Shown: positions 11,850-11,908 of the stretch, piece by piece
Numbering within the stretch: position 1 is the stretch's first letter
Layout: every line of letters starts with the position of its first letter
DNA from: Glacieibacterium sp964246975
Lineage (GTDB): Bacteria > Pseudomonadota > Alphaproteobacteria > Sphingomonadales > Sphingomonadaceae
Reading direction: 5' to 3'
Assembly (NCBI GenBank): GCA_964246975.1
Contig: CAXTSL010000086.1
Span: forward strand, 1 to 11,908
DNA: 11,908 bases
Notes under the pieces: generated by a model
Told to the model about the DNA's origin: nothing
The model's input: the letters and a program-made list of their open reading frames with translations, nothing else
The model's database searches: none
Made by a program: the position numbers and the translations under genes

Positions 11850-11908
11850 GTGTTGGTCATCGATACCAGCGTCGCACTGAAATGGTACGTCACAGAGCAC
11901 GATAGCCA
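11850..11908 (+). CDS. PIN-domain (VapC/FitB-type) toxin, 5' fragment cut by the window end
   Basis: Only 19 codons are visible, reading VLVIDTSVALKWYVTEHDS. This is the canonical PIN-domain N-terminus, with the first metal-binding acid D5 in VIDTSVALKW. VapC toxins are Mg2+-dependent RNases acting on tRNA or rRNA. The start is GTG at 11850 or TTG at 11853; no ATG is available before the motif. It lies directly after the ribbon-helix-helix antitoxin, supporting a toxin-antitoxin pair. Whether the remaining acidic residues are intact lies outside the window. Confidence 0.8.
   Translation, partial: MLVIDTSVALKWYVTEHDS

Overview
The window is very GC-rich, densely packed bacterial chromosome. 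Codon use is dominated by G/C in third position, intergenic gaps are short, and stop/start overlaps are frequent. The metZ-apaG adjacency, the HVA1/TUDOR small protein and the possible Caulobacter-type -10 boxes (GCTAGAC) suggest an alphaproteobacterium, probably a sphingomonad. This placement is an inference from gene style, since no rRNA or other phylogenetic marker is present. No tRNA, rRNA, CRISPR array, insertion sequence or integrase was seen.

Layout. 1-70: a G/C-rich hairpin next to the end of apaG. 71-2246 (minus): a 2H-phosphoesterase (2'-5' RNA ligase-like) gene, then metZ (O-succinylhomoserine sulfhydrylase), then apaG. 2286-2860 (plus): a MazE/MazF-type toxin-antitoxin pair, divergent from the 2H-phosphoesterase across about 40 bp that hold a GTTATAAC palindrome. 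2863-3485 (minus): a three-helix PnuC-like membrane protein translationally coupled to a PRC-barrel protein. 3591-5123 (plus): a GT-C type membrane glycosyltransferase that overlaps the end of a convergent aldehyde dehydrogenase (5100-6566, minus). 6624-7709 (plus): a membrane fatty acid desaturase. 7782-9968 (plus): a compact run of four genes, namely an HVA1/TUDOR small protein, a small protein resembling a phage-associated domain, a diacylglycerol-kinase-type lipid kinase and a calcineurin-like phosphoesterase. 10066-11570 (plus): asd with a GTGA-coupled GNAT acetyltransferase. 11601 to the end (plus): a FitA/VapB-type ribbon-helix-helix antitoxin and the first codons of its PIN-domain toxin, cut by the window edge.

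How the genes may work together. asd and metZ both serve the aspartate family: Asd makes aspartate semialdehyde, the precursor of homoserine, and MetZ turns O-succinylhomoserine into homocysteine. They are about 8 kb apart and not in one operon. The desaturase, lipid kinase and GT-C transferase suggest envelope-lipid work. Two different type II toxin-antitoxin loci lie in the window. The most interesting arrangement is the MazF-like RNase facing a 2H-phosphoesterase: MazF-family enzymes are known to leave 2',3'-cyclic phosphate ends, and 2H enzymes act on such ends. The orphan phage-like domain next to the TUDOR protein is the other part with no clear explanation.
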